Below, piece by piece: positions 1 to 7,773 of a stretch of DNA of 41,945 nucleotides. The position numbers and the translations under genes are program-made. Under the pieces are notes generated by a model, which saw only the letters and a list, made by a program, of their open reading frames with translations, was not told where the DNA came from and ran no database searches. How positions within the stretch are numbered: position 1 is the stretch's first letter; the number at the start of each line of letters is the position of its first letter. Origin of the DNA: Acidobacteriota bacterium (GTDB lineage Bacteria; Acidobacteriota; Thermoanaerobaculia; Gp7-AA8); assembly GCA_003223645.1 (NCBI GenBank), contig QHVT01000034.1:1-41945 (forward strand). The letters run 5' to 3'.

Positions 1-447
1 TCCAGTTGAACTGAATAAGCTTGAAGCTCTGACATCAATCGTGAACGACTGATGCTATTTATTCGGTTACTGCTTTTTGTGTTTCAAGATTCGACAAGCG
101 AATCTCAAAAGGAATCACGTTTGCCTTCGTTGCTTTCCTATTCAGTTGTCAAGGAACCGCTGCTGCTGATCGCGTCGGATCGATGCTGAGGACGACCGCG
201 TCACTGCCGTTTCGTTCTCACCACCGGTCCCGCGCAAGGACTATCTACAACCTGATGCAACCGATTGTTATTTCAAGAGCTTACTGCTGATTCCGACTCG
301 CCGGCTTTTCGCGTCGGGATGGCTGTTAACTGGAAAGAGCGGGTGGTTATTTCAGCCGCTCGGACCGCACCGGCAGAGCCTGCCGGGGTTTCACGCGCGG
401 ACATGAGATAACACCAGCGCGCGCAGGACATTCCCGCGATCGCAACC
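1..447 (-). promoter_or_regulatory. Probable 16S rRNA operon leader (gene lies off the left edge)
   Basis: Read on the minus strand, the segment ends in TTCAACTGGA at position 1, the sequence that commonly runs directly into GAGAGTTTGATCCTGGCTCAG, the start of 16S rRNA. It also holds a boxA-like word (147-158). No coding frame was accepted here. A short perfect hairpin, CCGGCAG-AGC-CTGCCGG, lies at 370-386, about 60 bases past the stop of the next gene, and could end that transcript, although it has no U-run. I could not find a convincing promoter: TTGAAA and TAGATA occur near 245-278 on the minus strand but are 23 bases apart. The rRNA itself is outside the window, so this is inference from the flank. 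Confidence 0.6.
147..158 (-). promoter_or_regulatory. boxA-like antitermination word in the rRNA leader
   Basis: The minus strand reads GGTTCCTTGACA followed by ACTG. This resembles the boxA element (TGCTCTTTAACA in E. coli) bound by NusB/NusE in rRNA leaders. Its place, about 150 bases upstream of the presumed 16S start, fits that role. Identification rests on sequence resemblance only. Confidence 0.45.
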
Positions 448-2220
448 TCACGGCACGACCCAGCTCATCGCATCGGTGAGCCCGGCCTTCTGATCGGCGG
501 TGATCGCGAGATCCGCATCCTTTCCCGTCGGGTTCCAGGCGAAGAAGACGAACGTCCTCGCGCCGTACGTCTGAAACGCGCTCGTCGCGCTGGTCGACAC
601 CTGACTCCGCGTGAGCGGGCTCTTGCAGTCGACTTTGTTGCGGTTGAACTCGGCGATGTACAACGGCAAGCTCGTCCGCGAGCGCGCCGCGCTGAAGTCG
701 CTTGCCGGACTCCAGCTCTTTCCGCAGAAGCTGTTCGCGTAGCTGTCGAGCGCGAAAACGGAGTTGAAATTGCTGTTCATGAACGACAGCGACGAGCTGG
801 TATATCCGCGCCAGCGATCGGGCTCGGTGTCCGTCGAGCGCGGGAAGTAGAAGGGGTAGAGCTTGCTCGTGACGCCGGTCTGAGACATGCCGATCTCACG
901 CAGACGATCGCTCGCCGCTTTCACCATCGCCGTGATCGCGTAAGACAGCTCGTCTGCACGGAACGCCTGGAATGCGGCCGTAAACGTGGCCGGAAACGGC
1001 TTCGTGCCCTGGAGATCGTGCCACCTCTGCTGCGACGCGGCGTCGTTCGAGGTGAGCGTTGCCGACGGATACTGCACCTCATTCCCGGCCAGGAGCTCGT
1101 CGATCGCGCCATTGCTCGAGAAATGGTTGTACGCGCCGTCGTACGCCATCGCGTCGACGAAGGCGCGAATCCATGCGCGGATTTCCGTTCCCCATACCCA
1201 CGACGACGGACTGAATTTCAGGAACGCGTTCTGATCGTCGCTGACGATCTGCCCCTGCATGTTGCGCAGGCGATGCGGCTCATAGCTCGCCAATGCCCAC
1301 GACGGCACGTAATGCGCGCTGAGGAGCGGCGTCCACTTGATCCCCTTCGCCTCACACAGCCGCGCGAAGTCCTTGTACCACTGAAAATCGTACGCTCCCC
1401 GGCTACGCTCCGTCTCCGACCACGGCACGTCCAATTCCACGACCGCGCGCATCTCGCGTCCGTTGCCGGTGCGCACCGGCCGGTTCAAGGCGACCTCGCT
1501 CCTGAACTTGTCGAGAACGAGACTGATGTCGCTGATCGACATCCCATTGCGATAGAGAACGACGCCGACCTTGTATTGATCCGCGGCGGTCTTCGCACAA
1601 CTCTGCATCGAAGGGCTGGAGCAGAAATTCGGATCTCCGCATGCGAGCACGACAAAGCAATGACTCATCCCCGCGGCGAGTCCCGGCCACGTGTAGCTCA
1701 GCGACGTGAGGTCGCCGGTCTGTGCGTTCGTATTGACGTAGCGGACCTTGTAGCGCGTCGCGCCCGTCACGGCGTTCCACTTGACGGCGACCGACGATGC
1801 GGACGCGGCCGTCGCCGTCACGCCGGACGGCGCCGCCGGAATGTATCCGGCAGTCACAGCGACACTGCCCGACTGGTACGGATTCGTCGAGGAGAGCGCG
1901 TAATACGTGCGTGTGCCGCTCGTGAAGGTCCACGAGAACGGCACCGTGACGAAGAGCTTGCCCGCCGTCTGCGTCGCGGACGCGAGCTCGATGCCGTTCT
2001 GATAGAGGCGCATCGTGCCGGACAGCTGGAACGCGGTGCCGTCGTTCTTGCGGACGATCGCGCTGTGCGATGCGGTATCGATCTGCAGGCTGAGCACGGA
2101 TGGATAAACTCCATACGAGATCCCGGCCGGATTCGCGATATAGCCGATCGATTGGGCCGAAGCGCTCGTTGCAGCGAGCAAGACGGCGAAGACACAGCCT
2201 GCGATCCAGCGCGTATTCAT
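448..2220 (-). CDS. Secreted glycoside-hydrolase-like protein with Fn3 domain
   Basis: 590 residues. The start at 2220 has GGAGG six bases upstream and gives a clean signal peptide (MNTRWIAGCVFAVLLAATSASA-Q); the frame stays open further upstream but without support. After about 100 residues of beta-rich sequence comes a fibronectin type III-like domain (roughly residues 105-195, AAPSGVTATAAS...WNAV). The rest resembles a clan GH-A (beta/alpha)8 barrel: WSETERSRGAYDFQWYKDFA and KGIKWTPLLSAH recall GH14/GH42 enzymes. GNEVQYP could hold the acid/base Glu and YIAEFNRNK the nucleophile Glu. It probably acts on a polysaccharide outside the cytoplasm; the substrate is unknown. It could also be a non-catalytic member of the fold. 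Confidence 0.7.
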   Translation of the reverse strand: MNTRWIAGCVFAVLLAATSASAQSIGYIANPAGISYGVYPSVLSLQIDTASHSAIVRKNDGTAFQLSGTMRLYQNGIELASATQTAGKLFVTVPFSWTFTSGTRTYYALSSTNPYQSGSVAVTAGYIPAAPSGVTATAASASSVAVKWNAVTGATRYKVRYVNTNAQTGDLTSLSYTWPGLAAGMSHCFVVLACGDPNFCSSPSMQSCAKTAADQYKVGVVLYRNGMSISDISLVLDKFRSEVALNRPVRTGNGREMRAVVELDVPWSETERSRGAYDFQWYKDFARLCEAKGIKWTPLLSAHYVPSWALASYEPHRLRNMQGQIVSDDQNAFLKFSPSSWVWGTEIRAWIRAFVDAMAYDGAYNHFSSNGAIDELLAGNEVQYPSATLTSNDAASQQRWHDLQGTKPFPATFTAAFQAFRADELSYAITAMVKAASDRLREIGMSQTGVTSKLYPFYFPRSTDTEPDRWRGYTSSSLSFMNSNFNSVFALDSYANSFCGKSWSPASDFSAARSRTSLPLYIAEFNRNKVDCKSPLTRSQVSTSATSAFQTYGARTFVFFAWNPTGKDADLAITADQKAGLTDAMSWVVP

Positions 2221-2228
2221 GGACGACC

Positions 2229-2252
2229 TCCGTATTAAGACTTCAATACGGA
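2229..2252. promoter_or_regulatory. Inverted repeat overlapping the ribosome binding site of the secreted hydrolase
   Basis: TCCGTATT and AATACGGA form a perfect 8-base inverted repeat around an 8-base loop. The left arm overlaps the GGAGG Shine-Dalgarno of the downstream (minus-strand) gene that starts at 2220. In the RNA it would be a hairpin hiding the ribosome binding site; in DNA it could be an operator. Function is inferred from position only. Confidence 0.4.
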
Positions 2253-2344
2253 AGCGCGGCCAAATCCGTCTAGTCGGCGTTCTGCCTTTGCAGGTCGTCG
2301 CCCGGCGGTCCACCCGCGCCGGCGCGGACGCGACAAGAGAAGGG

Positions 2345-2373
2345 TCCGGCGCCCGAGGCGGGCGCCGCTCCAC
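2345..2373 (+). repeat. Half copy of the GTGGAG/CTCCAC twin-hairpin repeat
   Basis: CGGCGCCCG-AGG-CGGGCGCCG is a perfect 9-base hairpin followed by CTCCACAAGA. This matches the right half, and the flank, of the complete copies at 17067 and 17233, but with a different, still fully paired stem. A matching left half was not found. Confidence 0.6.
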
Positions 2374-2385
2374 AAGAGCTCGAAT

Positions 2386-2763
2386 CTACCCCTTCGGCTT
2401 TGGCGGAATCGGCTTCCCGTAGTCTCTCTCGTACGCCTTCCGCATCGCCTCGACGTGCGGGATGAGATCCGCGTGCGCCGGATCGCGAGCGAGCTCCTCG
2501 GCAGTGTAGTACACCTCCAGCGCCTTCTCGGTGGCCTGCGCGCGTGCGTATTCGATCGCCGACGAGACGTCCGCCGCCAGCGACTCGAGGCCGGCGGCGA
2601 TCGCGAGGTACTCGAACTCTTCCTCCGTCCGCGGCGCGAGGTCGTCGAGCATCATGCGCCCTTCGTCGCCGGAGCGCGGCTGCGCGTGTTCGATGTACGG
2701 AATCGACTTGCGCATCTCCGCAAGCTTCTTCAGGACGGCTTCGGCGTCCACCTTCTTCTTCAT
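2386..2763 (-). CDS. Small conserved-looking hypothetical protein, mostly helical
   Basis: 125 residues, charged and helix-rich (MKKKVDAEAVLKKLAEMRKS...), no signal peptide or membrane segment. The ATG at 2763 is preferred because GGGGAGG lies five bases upstream; a GTG at 2769 is in frame but would overlap that site. The product ends in a Pro/Lys tail (KPIPPKPKG). I do not recognise the family. The coding frame is credible from its codon pattern and ribosome binding site. Its promoter probably lies in the AT-rich stretch upstream (2881-3110). Confidence 0.65.
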   Translation of the reverse strand: MKKKVDAEAVLKKLAEMRKSIPYIEHAQPRSGDEGRMMLDDLAPRTEEEFEYLAIAAGLESLAADVSSAIEYARAQATEKALEVYYTAEELARDPAHADLIPHVEAMRKAYERDYGKPIPPKPKG

Positions 2764-2880
2764 GAGCACCTCCCCAAATGGCCGGCCGCGCCCACTACGC
2801 TCCGGCGATACCTACAAGATTACGCCACTTCCGCTGCGGTCGCGCCTGGCGGCGGAAGATGATCGTTCCCTTCCCTGTCT

Positions 2881-3110
2881 AATTAACTTGCTGACATTTG
2901 CGGTGATTTCGAATAGAAATGATACGGATTCAAACACAAATCATACTTCATTGGATAGAATCGCTTCATATTTGAATATAGTCCATATCTTTGCAGATCA
3001 TTTTTATGAATTTTTGAATCGAAGATATCAAAAGTTGTATATGATAGATCCGAAATTCTATCGAATGCCTGCGAATTCGTATAATTTGGATGCGATTCGC
3101 ATCTAGAGGA
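2881..3110. other. AT-rich intergenic island between divergent genes
   Basis: This stretch is strikingly AT-rich while everything around it is GC-rich. It separates the minus-strand gene starting at 2763 from the plus-strand gene starting at 3121, so it can hold both promoters. It contains a perfect TATAAT and several TATGAT/GATAGA-like words. No convincing gene was found: the frames that cross it have unlike codon use and no ribosome binding sites. It could be a promoter-rich control region or a scrap of foreign DNA. Confidence 0.5.
3057..3085 (+). promoter_or_regulatory. Candidate promoter for the 163-residue gene
   Basis: A perfect -10 word TATAAT is at 3080-3085. The best -35 position (3057-3062, TCTATC) is weak. 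Transcription would begin near 3092, leaving a leader of about 28 bases that includes the AGAGGAAAGG ribosome binding site. Low to moderate certainty because of the poor -35. Confidence 0.4.
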
Positions 3111-3120
3111 AAGGTGAGTC

Positions 3121-3612
3121 ATGAGCGATGTTCCCACCTCGGATGAGCCTCAAGCGAATCGATTTACGGCGGATGCAGTCCGTCGCCGGGAGCTGTTGCG
3201 CGCGCTCGTGGAGGACCTCGACGAGCCGGCGCCGCCGGCGCTGACCTCCATGGAGGTGCGCCTGGCCCGGCATACGCCGGTCGCGGCCCTGGAGAAAGCG
3301 GCGCTCTTCGTCGATGCCGTACCCGGATTCGGGGAGATGATCGACGTGACGGAGCTTCGGGAGGTGATCGCCTTCGAACTGGCGTACGACGGCGTACGCG
3401 TCGAGGCGATGGTGCTGGCACGCCGCATCGACCAGATCATCCTGCGCCGGAAACTGCGAGCCGTGAAAGCCGTTCGCGCGTTGTACAAAATCGCGAAAGG
3501 GTACGTGACCCTCGACGCCGGCGACGCCGCGCGCACGCACGTTGAAGCGCTCAAAAAGACCCTCGTACGGCCGGCGCGGCGGAGGAAAAAGAAGGCGGAG
3601 GAAACGGAGTAG
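3121..3612 (+). CDS. Hypothetical protein with basic C-terminal tail
   Basis: 163 residues beginning MSDVPTSDEPQANRF, with a good ribosome binding site (AGAGGAAAGG) upstream. The body is helical and acidic-to-neutral; the end is strongly basic (RPARRRKKKAEETE), which could bind nucleic acid. No signal peptide, membrane span or recognisable motif. It runs convergently towards the split RhiA-like gene, with a perfect hairpin between them. I do not recognise the family. Confidence 0.65.
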   Translation: MSDVPTSDEPQANRFTADAVRRRELLRALVEDLDEPAPPALTSMEVRLARHTPVAALEKAALFVDAVPGFGEMIDVTELREVIAFELAYDGVRVEAMVLARRIDQIILRRKLRAVKAVRALYKIAKGYVTLDAGDAARTHVEALKKTLVRPARRRKKKAEETE

Positions 3613-3680
3613 GCTCGAGACAGGGCCGCAGGCCGGGACAGGTCATCCTGAGCCAGCGCGCCACAGCACGCGCGACCTCT

Positions 3681-3715
3681 CGATGACGCCATCGAGATGT
3701 TCGATGGCGTCATCG
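3681..3715. terminator. Perfect 15-base stem hairpin between convergent genes
   Basis: CGATGACGCCATCGA and TCGATGGCGTCATCG pair without mismatch around the loop GATGT. The hairpin sits between the plus-strand gene ending at 3612 and the minus-strand gene ending at 3736, the expected place for a shared terminator. There is no clear T-run on either side, so intrinsic termination is likely but unproven. Confidence 0.6.
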
Positions 3716-3735
3716 GCACATCACAGCTTCGAGGA

Positions 3736-4389
3736 TCAGAGCTGCGCTTCCGGTGGCGGAGGAATCTCCATGGCCATCGGCAGCGGGTTCACTTCGATCG
3801 TCCAGGTGTAGTTGATGTTGAGCGTCGCGGTCATCGAGAAGATGTTCGGCGGGAACTCGATGTCCGCGGAATTCGGGAGCGGAGCCGGTCCGAGGATTTG
3901 CCGCGGTTTGACCTGTCCGAAGGCCACGCGATAGCGCGGACGCGGAGTGAACATGGTTTGTAGGTTCGGCACGGCTTGCACGATCATCGTGGGAGCGCCG
4001 GACATGCCGATCCCGGCCGAGAGCATGTCCGGCGGAACCGTCCCGTCGGCCGTGATCATGAGCGAGCCGGCCTGGCCTTGGCGCAGATCATCGAACGTCT
4101 AGACATCCCCTTGTTTCGTCAGCGTCACGTGATTCTCGGTGACGGGATCCGCGGGCCAGATCTGCGTTACGTCGAAGATCTCTCCCGGCGAGAGCTTCCC
4201 GGTCTCGCCCCAGACGAAGTTGTACTCCATCTGCCAACGGAAGTAGACGCGCGACGTCGCCGCGGCGGACTTCGTGAACCAGGCCACCGGCATGAGCGCG
4301 ATTTGTTCCTCGCTGCTGGCGGGCTGATACAGACAGAACGTGCCGTTCTGAGACGTGGCGTTCACGACGATCAATTCGTATTCAGGCAT
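3736..4389 (-). pseudogene. RhiA-like protein gene split by an in-frame amber codon
   Basis: Two open segments, 4389-4099 (96 residues, MPEYELIVVNATSQNGTFCLYQ...) and a continuation ending at 3736, are in exactly the same frame and separated only by one TAG at 4099-4101 (...KQGDV-stop-TFDDLRQGQAG...). Joined, they give about 217 residues. From memory, the joined sequence resembles the RhiA-like family: N-terminal TSQNGTFCLYQ, a SAGIGMSGAPTM motif and a C-terminal FPPNIFSMTATL. Homologues appear to have Tyr at the stop, one base change from TAG. The second half has an internal ATG (4059) but no ribosome binding site of note. It is either a recent pseudogene, a sequencing error, or a readthrough site. 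The rest of the frame is undamaged. Confidence 0.6.
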
Positions 4390-4433
4390 AGATCCATTCT
4401 ACGCGTTGTCGTCGCAGTGAGTTACACCGCAAC

Positions 4434-5624
4434 TCAACCCCGCCCCATCAACCGCACCAACAGCACCACCCCCACCACCACAATCACCACCTGCGATCCC
4501 ACCGCCCCACCCGCCCGATACGAATCGTACGCGAAGCCGGCCAGCGCGGGGCCGACGACCCGCGCGAGCGCGGTCATCGAGCTCGACACGCCGAGGATGC
4601 CGCCGCGGTGCTCGGCGGGGGCGACCTTGCTGATGTACGCGCTGAGCGCGGGATGGCAGGTTCCCTGGGCGATGCCCATGAGGCAGACGGCGACGATCAG
4701 TAAAGAGATGAGGAACAGCGGGACGAGCAGGAGGCCGGCGACGAGGGCGGCAGCGCCGAGGAGTGCCGTGGTCACGTCGCCGAATTTCGATGCGAGGCGA
4801 TGCAGGAGGCCGAGTTGCAGGGTGATGACGACCACGCCCATGAGTCCCATCAGGTAGCCGACTTCGCGCGCAGTCAGTGCGTAATGGTCGCGTCCGACGA
4901 GGACGAGGATCGGCGCGAGCGACGCGAGCGTGCACATGAGGATGGCCAATGCGAGTCCCGAAATGCGCAGTGCGCGCGTCTGAAAAAGGATCCGCCAGCT
5001 CGCGTTGTCGAACATCGACCAGCCTTTGGCGTGGGGTTTCGAGTCCGCCTTTAAGGACTCCGGCAATGCGAAGATCGCCATCAACAGAGCGATCGACGAC
5101 AGCGTGGCGGCGGCTGCGCCGGGAAGCACATTGGGGCGCAGGTGCATGTCCGTGCCGAAGCTCGACAACAGTCCGCCGAGGGGCGGGCCGAGGACAAGGC
5201 CGAGTCCGAAGGCCATGCTGATGCGGCCCATTTCTTTGGCGCGGTTTGCTTCGTCCGCGGTATCGGCGATATACGCCTGGGCTGCAGGAATGCTCGCCGA
5301 TGCAATCCCGGAAATGATGCGCGTCGCGAACAGCATCGCGACATTGTTCGCGAATGCGAAGCAGGTAAATCCGAGGACGTTGCCGAAGAGGCTGATCATC
5401 AGCACGGGGCGTCGTCCAATGCGATCGGATAAACGTCCCCACAATGGGGAAAAGAGAAATTGCATCAGTGAGAAACTGCCAAGGATGAGGCCGAGGGTCA
5501 TTCCGCTCGCGCCGTACTCTTTCGAGACGAAGGCGAGGATCGGCACGACGACGCCGAATCCCATCAGATCGATGAAGACGGTGAGGAAGAGGACGCGCAG
5601 CGGCCAGCGGGAGCCGATGCTCAT
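4434..5624 (-). CDS. MFS drug/metabolite exporter (TetA-like)
   Basis: 396 residues with twelve predicted membrane segments. The loop between segments 2 and 3 has the MFS signature GRLSDRIGRRPVL, and DLMGFGVVVPIL near the N-terminus resembles the opening of TetA-type proton antiporters. It sits in the inner membrane and probably exports a small molecule. The start ATG overlaps the stop of the upstream gene (ATGA at 5621-5624), so the two are translationally coupled and share the operator-covered promoter at 6836-6872. The substrate cannot be read from the sequence. Confidence 0.85.
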   Translation of the reverse strand: MSIGSRWPLRVLFLTVFIDLMGFGVVVPILAFVSKEYGASGMTLGLILGSFSLMQFLFSPLWGRLSDRIGRRPVLMISLFGNVLGFTCFAFANNVAMLFATRIISGIASASIPAAQAYIADTADEANRAKEMGRISMAFGLGLVLGPPLGGLLSSFGTDMHLRPNVLPGAAAATLSSIALLMAIFALPESLKADSKPHAKGWSMFDNASWRILFQTRALRISGLALAILMCTLASLAPILVLVGRDHYALTAREVGYLMGLMGVVVITLQLGLLHRLASKFGDVTTALLGAAALVAGLLLVPLFLISLLIVAVCLMGIAQGTCHPALSAYISKVAPAEHRGGILGVSSSMTALARVVGPALAGFAYDSYRAGGAVGSQVVIVVVGVVLLVRLMGRG

Positions 5625-6772
5625 GCCCTGAGGACGCGTTGGCGCGCGGGACGCGGCGCGTTTCTCTGCGTGCGCCGCGCGACCAGGGGAAGTTGACCGC
5701 GAACGAGCGCCGCGAACATCGGCTCGGCGACGGCGATCTCGTCGAGGACGCGCTCGCGTTTCGACGCCGCCATCTTGAGCAGCAGCGCTTCAATGCGCAA
5801 TGCGCTCACTTCATCTCCGCCCTGCTCGCCTGCCTCGGCGAACGCGGCGTGGTGCTGCAGGTCTCGCCGTCCGTCGCGATCGGCTTCCACGAACGCATGA
5901 ATCAATCCGCCGTGTCCGAGTTTCTCGATCGCCTCTCCCACCTCGGGTAACCAATGAGCGAACGCGCCGAGGGCGTGCAACATCTCGAGCTCGACACCGG
6001 CGCGGTCGTCGTGGAACAGCTTCACGAGATTGCGGACGCGCAGGAAACGATCGCCGCGCTCGTGTCCGGTGATGAGCGACGCGCGCAGCGGGTCGGCGAG
6101 CTCGGGGTGGAGTTGATTGAGATGCAGTTTGTTCGCGGAGGCGCGCACGATGCGGATCGCGCATTCGATCGGCGCGGCATGCACGGCGTTCCAGGCGACG
6201 ATCACGGGCGAGCGGTGAACCCACGACGCGTAGCCGCCCCACGGGTCTTCGAAGAGGTTCGCCGCGAGTGCCGCCTCCGCAGACGTCGCGGTGAGCATCC
6301 GCGCGGCGGTTTCATTGAGCGATCGATCGGCGCTGAACGGAATCAGGATGCGATCGACGTTCATGAGGCCGTTCAGCGTGAGCGACGCGGCGTCATGGAA
6401 AATGGAGAGATCGACTTCGGTGCCGTGCGCGTCCCAGATGACTCCCCAGCCGGCATTCCATAAGTCGCTGTCCTCGCCGCGCGCGCGCATGCGCGGATAG
6501 ATGTAACGCGGAAGGAAGCGCATCAGCGGGCCGTCGAGTGCGGTGCCGATTGCACGCACGAGATCCTGATCGACGAGACGGTCGGCGACGACGATCAGAT
6601 CGAAGTCGCGCATTTTCAACGCGCTGCCGGTGAAAAGGTGGTCCAGCAGCGCCGGCGCGCTGGAGCCGCCGATCGCGACTTTCGTCAGTCCGAAGTTGTC
6701 GCGCAATTCCGTCGCAACGAGCGAGAGAACGCCGGACAGCCTCCAGACGGGCAGGGCTTTCATCCTGTGCAT
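5621..6772 (-). CDS. Nucleotidyltransferase-fold protein of unknown role
   Basis: 383 residues. Residues 30-65 (VAIGGSSAPALLDHLF...MRDFDLIVVADRL) look like a polymerase-beta-type nucleotidyltransferase core as in tRNA CCA/poly(A) polymerases: a GGS motif followed about 25 residues later by a D-x-D (RDFDLI). A further acidic position (HGTEVDLSIF, about residue 125) could be the third carboxylate. The rest is helical, ending in a basic tail. It is the first gene of a two-gene operon with the MFS exporter. The start is uncertain: ATG codons at 6772 and 6763 are both possible and neither has a strong ribosome binding site. It could be a nucleotide-modifying enzyme or an inactive relative. Confidence 0.6.
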   Translation of the reverse strand: MHRMKALPVWRLSGVLSLVATELRDNFGLTKVAIGGSSAPALLDHLFTGSALKMRDFDLIVVADRLVDQDLVRAIGTALDGPLMRFLPRYIYPRMRARGEDSDLWNAGWGVIWDAHGTEVDLSIFHDAASLTLNGLMNVDRILIPFSADRSLNETAARMLTATSAEAALAANLFEDPWGGYASWVHRSPVIVAWNAVHAAPIECAIRIVRASANKLHLNQLHPELADPLRASLITGHERGDRFLRVRNLVKLFHDDRAGVELEMLHALGAFAHWLPEVGEAIEKLGHGGLIHAFVEADRDGRRDLQHHAAFAEAGEQGGDEVSALRIEALLLKMAASKRERVLDEIAVAEPMFAALVRGQLPLVARRTQRNAPRPARQRVLRA

Positions 6773-6835
6773 CGTTATTCAGTTTTTTGTGGGCTACCTG
6801 AGCGGATCGCTGACCAAAGCGATGAGGGACGTCGA

Positions 6836-6872
6836 ATGATATGTAAACAGTTACAGTTTGTAAACAGTTACA
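6836..6872 (-). promoter_or_regulatory. Promoter covered by a tandem operator (two 14-base near-palindromes)
   Basis: TGTAAACAGTTACA occurs twice in direct orientation (6842-6855 and 6859-6872), 17 bases apart; each copy is a TGTAA-N4-TTACA inverted repeat. On the minus strand, TTTACA (6859-6864) and TATCAT (6836-6841) form a -35/-10 pair with exactly 17 bases between them. The repeats overlap the -35 box and the spacer. This is the expected design of a repressor-controlled promoter for the nucleotidyltransferase-MFS operon. The regulator, perhaps TetR- or GntR-like, is not encoded next to it. Confidence 0.65.
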
Positions 6873-6873
6873 T

Positions 6874-7770
6874 CTAAGTTTTTTTCAAGACTAATTGCCA
6901 GTCTTTGCGTAGCAGCTGCGCACTGCCGCCGAGGATGGACATGAATGCATCGAGCGCGCGGCCGGGAGCGCGCGCCATCAGCCCCTCGGACACGTCGTCG
7001 ACGAGCGCGTAGTCGTCGAACATCACGATGCCGCCGGGACGCAGGACCGTCCACGCGAGCACCGCGTCCTGCAGCACGTCGCCGACTTTGTGCGAGCCGT
7101 CGACGTAGATGAAATCGAACTGCGAGTGCTGCAGCGTGCGGACGACGACCTGCGACGGTCCGATGAGCTTCGTCACGCGATCGGACGCGCCGGATGCGGC
7201 GATGTTGTGATCGAAGCGCGCCTCGAAGTAGCGCAGGAGGATGCTGGCCATCGGCACGGCGAACGGATCGACGCAGATGAGGCGGCTCGTCGGATGCGTG
7301 AGGATGTTGTCGAGGAACCAGCACGCGGACTGCCCTTCGAAGCATCCGATCTCGAGCGCGTGGACATTCGGCTGGTCTTTGAGCTCGCGGAGATCCTCGG
7401 CCCACTCTTTCGTGTGCGGCGTGACCCAGTCGTAGGAGAAGCGGTACTTCGAGTTCGGCAGCGGCGGATTGTCGGCGTAGAGGTCGTGCATCTGCCGAGA
7501 GATCATCCGCGCCGCCAGATCTTCGGTGCCGCCGTCGATCAGCCGGCGCATGGCCATGACCATGACGAAGCGCTGATCGTTGTGCTCTTCGACCGAGACG
7601 CTGCCGCGCACGAGCGAATCGGCGAGCTCGCCCGCGCGGCCGTCGGTCAACTGCTTGACCTTCTCGGCGGTCTGCAGCGACGTCCGTCCGTTTCCGAAAG
7701 TCTGAATCCATTCGGCGTGCAGCTCTCTCGCCTGGCGCGCCAGTCCCTGTTGTTTGTCCATCACGGCCAT
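6874..7770 (-). CDS. Class I SAM-dependent methyltransferase
   Basis: 298 residues. The Rossmann-type motif I is NVHALEIGCFEGQSACWFLD (about residues 132-151), followed by the acidic strand end ICVDPF, then FDFIYVDGSHKVGDVLQDA and LRPGGIVMFDDYAL, the pattern of the Methyltransf_24 family. The N-terminal 120 residues are a separate helical region. The ATG lies four bases after the stop of the sensor kinase (TAAACGATG), so it is co-transcribed with it. Substrate unknown; related proteins modify sugars, antibiotics or small secondary products. Confidence 0.8.
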   Translation of the reverse strand: MAVMDKQQGLARQARELHAEWIQTFGNGRTSLQTAEKVKQLTDGRAGELADSLVRGSVSVEEHNDQRFVMVMAMRRLIDGGTEDLAARMISRQMHDLYADNPPLPNSKYRFSYDWVTPHTKEWAEDLRELKDQPNVHALEIGCFEGQSACWFLDNILTHPTSRLICVDPFAVPMASILLRYFEARFDHNIAASGASDRVTKLIGPSQVVVRTLQHSQFDFIYVDGSHKVGDVLQDAVLAWTVLRPGGIVMFDDYALVDDVSEGLMARAPGRALDAFMSILGGSAQLLRKDWQLVLKKT

Positions 7771-7773
7771 CGT

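Noticed and set aside
2221-2373. 51-residue N-terminal extension of the secreted hydrolase
   Set aside because: The extension is Arg-rich, includes a half repeat, and hides a clean signal peptide that begins at the ATG at 2220 with GGAGG ahead of it.
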